64,000 nt of DNA from Hypholoma sublateritium FD-334 SS-4. Taxonomy: Eukaryota; Basidiomycota; Agaricomycetes; Agaricales; Strophariaceae. Positions 57,598-64,000 of this stretch are shown here, piece after piece. The notes below the pieces were generated by a model, which had not been told where the DNA came from, did not search any database, and saw nothing but the letters and a program-made list of their open reading frames with translations. Position 1 is the stretch's first letter. Every line of letters begins with the position of its first letter. Both the position numbers and the translations under genes were made by a program. Location of the stretch: positions 201,301 to 265,300 of the forward strand of contig KN817548.1 of NCBI GenBank assembly GCA_000827495.1, in the 5' to 3' direction.

Positions 57598-58166
57598 CTT
57601 CTGGGTTGCGTGTTTAAAGCGTGCTGTTCAAATTAGATTCACGTCAGGTCAACGTTGAGTCAACGCAAGGTCGACGAGAGGTGATTCAAAGGCGATTACA
57701 ACAATAGGACGGAACCCCTACCTAATTTAACATATCTCTCTTAATTTATATTGCCGCGAGCGGGATGTGGTCTACAAAAATAGGGAGAAAGATTCCAGCG
57801 CGACATATGTATGTAGTAAACTTCAATCAATTTTGTGACCAAGTCCTAGTACATACGGCGGACCGGCCGCGCGCGCATAAACGCGGTCACATGTAAGTCA
57901 CATGTTTTTCTGCACGGCACGTAATTTATCCTAGGACCTAGATGCCAGGCGGCCAGGTTACTGCATTGTTCTCATTGAACGTTTGAACTCTAACCACAGG
58001 GATCGGCCACATCAACCACCTCAACATCGCTTCCTGCTCACCCGTCGGTGGCCCATTAGCCTAGTTTGCATTGTCCATATCCCCCATCTGAATCAGTGGC
58101 AGGCGCGCAATAAGTATTACTGAGTAGAGGATTGGTGGCAGGTGCCACATCTACCAGTTCACTTGC
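57598..58166. other. divergent intergenic region
   Basis: Between the DUF4214 and FunK1 genes. Contains repeated gtcaacg-type motifs near 57640-57665 and no open frame of note. Confidence 0.5.
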
Positions 58167-58174
58167 TATAAAAA
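58167..58174 (+). promoter_or_regulatory. TATA box of the FunK1 kinase gene
   Basis: TATAAAAA, about 65 bp before the ATG at 58237. This supports that ATG as the start over the in-frame upstream codon at 58132, which lies before the TATA box. Confidence 0.6.
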
Positions 58175-58236
58175 CCAGCGTTCAACAGGTATTTGTTTCA
58201 TCACATTTCCTCTTTCTTTTGCACGCACAATTAACT

Positions 58237-60686
58237 ATGTCTCTTCGCAATTCTATTTCAGTCTCCGAGGGAGAGAAAGCGGAGCGGCCGCACCTCGAAA
58301 ATCTACCTCACTCGCCTCGTCCTGCCCAACCTCCACAATCAGCGATGCTTCACGAGTCAGAAAACTCGGAAGGCTCTCTTCTCGGATATGCGACAGTTGA
58401 AGACCAACGAGGGCCCATTGAGACTGAACTGCGGGACTATGAATTCGAGGACGAGACGTTAGCAGACCGCGCTTTCCGCAACATTTCCCAGTCCGATGCA
58501 GAGATCGAAGCTTTCATCGAAGGTTGCGACTTATACGACAAGGAAAATCTGCGATGGAAACTCCCGGAGAAGCCCTCGGAAGAGAAGAAACTATACGCTC
58601 CACTGGCGGCCCTCATCGAAAAAATTAACAATCACTTTGGGCTCGACACTGACCGTACTGTCCTCCAGGTCCACAATACAAAAATGACTCACGTCGAGGG
58701 TTCTGACAGTGCGTCGCAGTATCCGGATGCACCACAGAAAAAGGGAAGCTCCGGGTCTACTGAAGATGGCGTTTCCGACCCAGACTTCGCACCCCCTGGC
58801 GATGATTCCCAGAGCTCTGAGCCGAAGAAACTGAAATCATCTCCAGATATATGTATCCAGGCTGTGAATCTGAAAAAAGAGGGTCCAAGCAACTTTCCAT
58901 ACATTGAAAGTGGACCCGGCGATCATGCAAGCTACCGCATGACTGTCTCTGCTATCGAAGTCAAGACAGAGAAGAATGTCGACCCCAAGCCCAACCGCAT
59001 TCAGGTAGCCGTTTATGCTAGGTTCGTCTTCATCGCATCTTTTGTCAACTTGGTAGTTAATATACGTATAGGCAAATCTTCATACAGCAAGGGAACCGCC
59101 GCCTAGTCAACTGTTTCATCGTCACTGAGCGACACGTCAGAGTCTATATCTTTGGTCGCGATGGGTTGCACTATTCCGTCAAGGTCAACATCCACGAGAA
59201 CCCGGAGGTTTTNGTTAGGTTTATGCTCGGCGCACTGTCTTTGGAAGCCGACGTCGTGGGATTTGACCCGACAATATACTACAGNGACGGCAAACGTCAC
59301 GTTCGGACAGTTGACTCAGACGGCCNTGAAGTTGTGTACACGATGGTCCATGTGCGCCCAGTATTCTATCGCAGGACTATTCGCGGTCGTGGNACAACTT
59401 GCTGGATGGTTCAAAACGACGAGGGTGACATTTTTATCGTCAAGGATGGGTGGAAAGCCTTGGACCGTGTCCACGAGTCCACCTTTTTGNAANTTGCAGA
59501 GAACACCGATGGTGTTGGGCAGATGCGAGGGTTCCAAAATCGGTTGGCTCTCCTTTCTCAATTGCGTCTTATCAATGTCGACGATATGTCGGCGGAAATG
59601 GCGAAGGTCTTCCGCGATCGCGAACTTTGCCGGGTTATCCTGGACTATTACGGGCGGTCATTGGAGGGATTCAGATCCAGAGGTGAACTCCTCGGCGCTT
59701 ACCACGATGCTCTTTGTGGTGTGTATCAAAGTGATTGCTTTTGTCGTCAGTGTCGCTTATTGCTTTTAATTTAGGATACCGGAATCTCTACAATGTTGCG
59801 GGAGTTCTTCACCGCGATATCAGCGTCAATAACGTTCTCATCGGAAAACCTGGTGCGCCATCCCCAAATCGAGGCGTGCTTATCGACTTGGATATGGCAA
59901 TCGAACTGGAACGCACCAAAAGCTTGCATAAGGTCGACTTCAAGACTGTAGGCATCACCTTAATGTGCTAAGTTCCTTTGAGCTGACAGTATTTCTTTGA
60001 AGGGAACCCGCGCCTTCCAATCAATCAATGTTCTCGAAAGCTACAGCCGAAAGAACGTATCGAAGCCGCATAGCTATATGGACGACCTCGAATCATTTTT
60101 CTACGTTTTGTGCTGGATTTGTTGCGGTTACTCAGCTCCAGGGAAGAGGGCCGACGATTTCTCTTCCACATTTGCCAAATGGGAACACCCCACTGCCGAA
60201 GAAGGAGCAGACCGCAAGCACCTTCTATATATCGAACCCTTCGAAGTTCAGCGATACCTGACGGTCACAGACTACTTTGGTGATGCATTACTAGCTCTTT
60301 TGGGCTCCCTACACGAATTCTTTCAATTCTATGTAAGTTACAAGAGAGAACTAAGAGGAAAGCCACCTCCACCGACCCTAGACTTCGCCGTGGAAACCAT
60401 CCTCGGACACGTCAAAGCTGCCATCGCCTGCGTCGAAGCCGAGGAAGCCTCCGACCCGGATGTACGCTCTGCGATGCCAGAGCAAGCGAACCCACATTTT
60501 TCGCTGATGGATCCACCCCGAGTGTATTCCACGAGGGCGGACTCACGCGCGTCGTCCAAAAGAACACACGACGAGTCCACCGAAGGGGAAGAAAGCACCT
60601 CTGCGAAGAAACCTAGGCCTCACCCTCATGCGCCGTTCCAGCCTTCTTCTCTCAGCTCCTCGTCGCTCGCCGCCGACGAACCTTAA
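58237..60686 (+). CDS. FunK1-type fungal protein kinase
   Basis: Fungal-specific FunK1 kinase family, expanded in agaricomycetes, about 750 residues in four exons. A disordered acidic N-terminus (MSLRNSISVSEGEKAERPHL) precedes the kinase region, entered across an intron at about 59022-59071 (VAVYA-RQIFIQQGNRRL). Kinase features in order are FIVKDGWKALDRVHESTFL (beta-3 Lys and helix-C Glu region), VAGVLHRDISVNNVLIGKPG (catalytic loop), VLIDLDMAIELE (DLD metal site) and, after the next intron, GTRAFQSINVLESY (activation segment). The C-terminal lobe contains HSYMDDLESFFYVLCWIC. The tail has a probable nuclear signal (SKRTHDESTEGEESTSAKKP). Six single Ns fall between 59210 and 59500 and leave a few residues unknown. 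All catalytic residues are visible. Confidence 0.9.
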
Positions 60687-62176
60687 TCGCAATTGTGCTT
60701 TGACCTATACTATCTCCCATGCTTTCTTTCACGTCGATATCATCTCATTATCCATGCATTCGCATAACACCATCGGTCAATCTCCCAGGAACTATGTATT
60801 ATTATTTCATGCTCTCCAGTCTTCTTTTATCAAGCTACATATCTCTACTGTATGGAATTATTACTCACTAGCATGATTTTACACCGAATGTTATCACATT
60901 ACCTACTTGATACGTTTTGCCTTTACACCCTCGAGACAACGAGACATCCATGTAATTCTGGCTCGCGAGTCGCGGCGCATTTCACACAAATTTCACAGGA
61001 CGACATTCTTCCTCTTCTTACCAACTGAATGCTGCGCATGAGCATTACGTACCTTGTACGTACCTGGCAACAAGGCGAGAATCTCACCAGTCACACGCAG
61101 CCATCGAACGTTTAGGTCAACGTACAGGCACTCTCATCTTGCGCTCACCATCCCTTGCAGATATCCATCATATATAAAACAGTCAACACGTCCTAAGGTT
61201 GTCCTGAGGTTCGCCTGGCTCTTTCACAGGGGTTTCACATGAGTTCCTCCTACATATACTCCATCGATTCACGTCATAAGCGACGATCTTCACAATCGAT
61301 ATCTCGCTTTATGGAATTTGCCTATCGAATTTACGTGGAAGGATATCGTGGACTGGGTCCTAAGGGTGCTAGACAATCTTGGAAATCCGGTACTGGAGCG
61401 GATTTTGCACACCTGTCACCAACGAAGTCGGAATCCACGTATTTTGGCCCAAGTTCAGAACCATACAGGGAGCACTCATCTTTCGTGGGACTGTGTGCGA
61501 GCGGTTAATTAGGAGCGGTGGCCCAGTTCTGCACCGCCCTTTCGTGCTTCCAGCAGACTACTTCGGCGCGAATGGAAGGTCCACAGATTTTTGGGACGGG
61601 CCCTATGGTGGCGCGGACAGCCGGGCCGCACGGATAACACCGACGGAGCCGGTATTCGGCATCGAGGCGCTCAAATGAGCTCATTGAATAGCGCTTATGG
61701 CATGGAACTCGGTGGTCGTCGTCATCTCGACGACGACAGCGCTGTTTCTCGCGTACTGTATAATTGGGGGTCAGCGCGGGTGCGGAGGCGGCGGGGGGCG
61801 AAGCGCACAAAGAGGAGAAGGGCACTGGAAAGGACGCGTTTGGCACTTATCACGCCTGGAAAGGGGACGTGGGCCTGATCGTCGGTGTGGTGCATTATGT
61901 CGACGGAGACCGACGGAGTGTGGCCGCGCACGCTTTGAAAGAGGTTCAAATGTTTTGCCCAATCCCATAAACTTGCATTACCACGCATTTGAGCGTTCTT
62001 CGTGCCAGCCAAAAAAAAACATAAGATCAGACAGTTTATTCACCAACTAGTTACAACTTCCGAATCACAGAGGTCCATTTTTTATGGGTTTTACAGATTT
62101 ATGGGCACGAAGAAGATAGCACAGGCGATACATTGCGATCATTGTGAGGCAGAGCGACTGCCGAATTGCTGAAGAA
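60687..62176. other. intergenic interval with unsupported frames
   Basis: A group of frames at 61240-62050 on the plus strand changes phase without clear splice sites, for example one with LPADYFGANGRSTDFWDGPY and another with GTYHAWKGDVGLIVGVVHY. They may be pieces of an eroded gene. The first 500 bases are the FunK1 3' flank. Confidence 0.4.
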
Positions 62177-62778
62177 TCACTTTACTGCGCAGCGATACTG
62201 TATACGAGCGAGTGAGTCAACAGATATGTCCAATGAGGAAAAATATACGAACGGAATGTTAAAGAGGTGGATGGTTAACGGCCCGTAGTGGCTGCCCAAG
62301 ATGGTCGCCGTCAAGTCCAAGTACACCTCGGTACCGAGCGACAAGTAGAGCTTCGCCGTACCGGAGATAATTCCGGAGACTCCAAACGTAAGGGTAATGC
62401 CGTCGTTGAGGTTTCCAGAGAATGAACCCAGGGTGAACGTTCCCAAAATCGGGACTCTGACGGTGAATGCCGCGCTGACTGCGAGACTGGTCAGATCAAT
62501 ATACCCAGTAATCTGGAGAGGATATAAGTGACTACGAAAAACGTGGATGTACTACGAAAATTTACCGCAAAAACGACAGGGCCGATCGGGATCTGTACGT
62601 CGAAGTCATAACGAACAGCCGTTTTTTCACCAAAGGGCGGGGGGCCAGCGATGACAAAGACATGGATATCGGGGCCGTTCCCGTCTTTGTGGCCGTTGAC
62701 GATACGATGGTGACCATCGGCGAACTTTCCTACGACTAGTTTATTGAACGAGTCAGTGATGCGGACACAGTGAGCCAT
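62177..62778 (-). CDS. unrecognised beta-rich small protein
   Basis: Two exons join across a GT-AG intron of about 52 nt (about 62513-62564) to roughly 180 residues. The start MAHCVRITDSFNKLVVGKF is followed by HHRIVNGHKDGNGPDIHVFV, PPFGEKTAVRYDFDVQIPIG and PVVFA. The second exon gives ITGYIDLTSLAVSAAFTVRV, GTFTLGSFSGNLNDGITLTF, TAKLYLSLGTEVYLDLTATI and a short C-terminus ending at 62177. Alternating hydrophobic and polar residues and many Gly/Thr suggest a beta-sandwich or barrel. There is no signal peptide. I cannot name a family; a small cytosolic lectin- or pore-like fold is one guess from composition only. A TATATAA element lies about 145 bp upstream near 62925. Confidence 0.65.
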
Positions 62779-64000
62779 TGAGACTGAGTACTGAGCGCTC
62801 AGCGCCGAGCACGCTACACGTACCAAGATCACTGGCAGGGAGGTGAGTGTGGGACATATCTTTACTGTGTGTTGAATGTAGAAGTGCGACTTGGGATGGA
62901 GTTCCAGAGGCAAAATCTGCCGCATTATATAGTCTTGGGGAACAAGATAAATATGACAAATTGTTAGAGTAGACCTATTCTCGTTGAAAACTCGCTGATT
63001 GCTGTGATCCAGAAATAGACGCCCGTTCCGCTGATTTAGCATCAAACTTTCATAGAGCAGCCGACGTCGTTGTGATTGATAGGCAATTAAATGGAAAGGT
63101 GCCTCAAGCTCTACTCATCCGTAAACTAGACCTTCCGTTCTCCGGAGAACACTGTTTGTGACCACGGGAATTCTCACCATCCCGACCCACTGCGTCTTGG
63201 GGCCCATTTTGAACCACTACTTCCAAGGCTCCCGCTGACCCCATAGTCCACCACGTCCAGATTCACAGGATCAAAAATAGTGCATCAAAACGGATAATAG
63301 AACGGATGTGTCGCCTGGTTTGCGAGGTCTGTATAACTGGAACAATTCTCAGAGGTAATTCATGCCTGCGGCACAGCACATGGCATGAGGTACAAAAGAA
63401 AATCTAGACACAAAGGGGCGAATTCATCAGAAGACATACATAAGAAGCTTGAACTCAACATGTAGGTAATATCTACTGTTAAATTTACGACCGTCTTCCC
63501 AACTTTCTCATTCAATGTTATGGTTGGCCAGCGGCGGAGTAATCACATCAGAAGGTCCATACTATATTCTGCTGTCATGAATCCATTTGTATTTTCAAAT
63601 TCTATCGGTCGCTTCTATGTCTTTCCCAGTCTGTTTCATAGAGAGTCGCAATACGTGATGTATTTGTTTTAAATCGAGAAAAAAGTAACGAGCAAACGGT
63701 AAGATGATCATATGTCTCCCTCCTGCAGTGTGGTGCATGACTTATTTAACACACCTGAGTAAGTGAGTCAATTTTGAGTGCTTTGCGGAGGTTTGGAGAG
63801 ACGCCGGCAAAGAGATGGCTTATATTCCCGTTCAACGTGGGCCTTGTGAAGGGACAGGTGACCTACAGATACCAATCCGAAATGACATCGTCAATTGGTT
63901 GTCCAAAAATAGACCGTGGCGGACGTTTTAAGCGCCTGCGACGGCATCGCCGGCATCGCGCTATTAAGTTCGAACATGGTGCCCTCTCGCTCTCGAGGTT
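62779..64000. other. 3' end of window, no gene recognised
   Basis: Promoter side of the preceding minus-strand gene, then AT-rich sequence with scattered short frames. A gene may begin beyond the right edge. Confidence 0.5.

Overview
The window looks like nuclear DNA of an agaricomycete (mushroom-forming) basidiomycete. Genes are broken by many short GT-AG introns of about 30-70 nt, intergenic spaces are short, and several families typical of this class are present: a FunK1 kinase, UstYa/DUF3328 proteins, an F-box protein with a coiled-coil N-terminus, a DUF2235 (Tle1-like) hydrolase, caspase-domain proteins and multi-pass membrane paralogs. No rRNA, tRNA, CRISPR array or intact transposon was found by eye. 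Single-base Ns cluster in one caspase gene and in the FunK1 gene, which suggests collapsed alleles or paralogs.

Layout. 1.6-11.8 kb: three tandem minus-strand caspase-like (peptidase C14) genes. 12.6-13.1 kb: a Ser/Thr-rich GPI-type surface protein. 13.9-20.0 kb: APC1, the largest anaphase-promoting-complex subunit, in six exons including one apparent GC-AG intron. 20.5-23.6 kb: an unrecognised membrane-protein gene that seems frameshifted, then a macrodomain/PARG-like protein with an altered catalytic motif. 26.4-34.2 kb: two multi-pass membrane paralogs, a proline iminopeptidase-like hydrolase and a type II membrane protein.

35.0-41.8 kb is the most interesting part. Four genes of the UstYa family (DUF3328, HxxHC oxidase-like proteins known from fungal RiPP pathways) and one truncated look-alike lie within 7 kb. 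Among them is a tiny two-exon gene for a 49-residue secreted peptide that ends in a Lys-Arg site followed by a six-residue tail, the architecture expected of a ribosomal peptide precursor. The whole could be an undescribed basidiomycete dikaritin-like locus.

42-54 kb is degenerate: a 260-bp duplication, a decayed copy of the 3' half of the macrodomain gene, an RFT1 C-terminal pseudogene and a phosphotransferase-like gene with an in-frame stop. Between these sit an intact DUF2235 hydrolase, whose catalytic motif is split by a 9-nt micro-exon, and a four-helix membrane protein. 54.8-62.8 kb: an F-box/LRR-like protein, a DUF4214 protein, the FunK1 kinase and an unrecognised beta-rich protein. 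All gene models were read by eye from splice signals and family similarity; no search was run.
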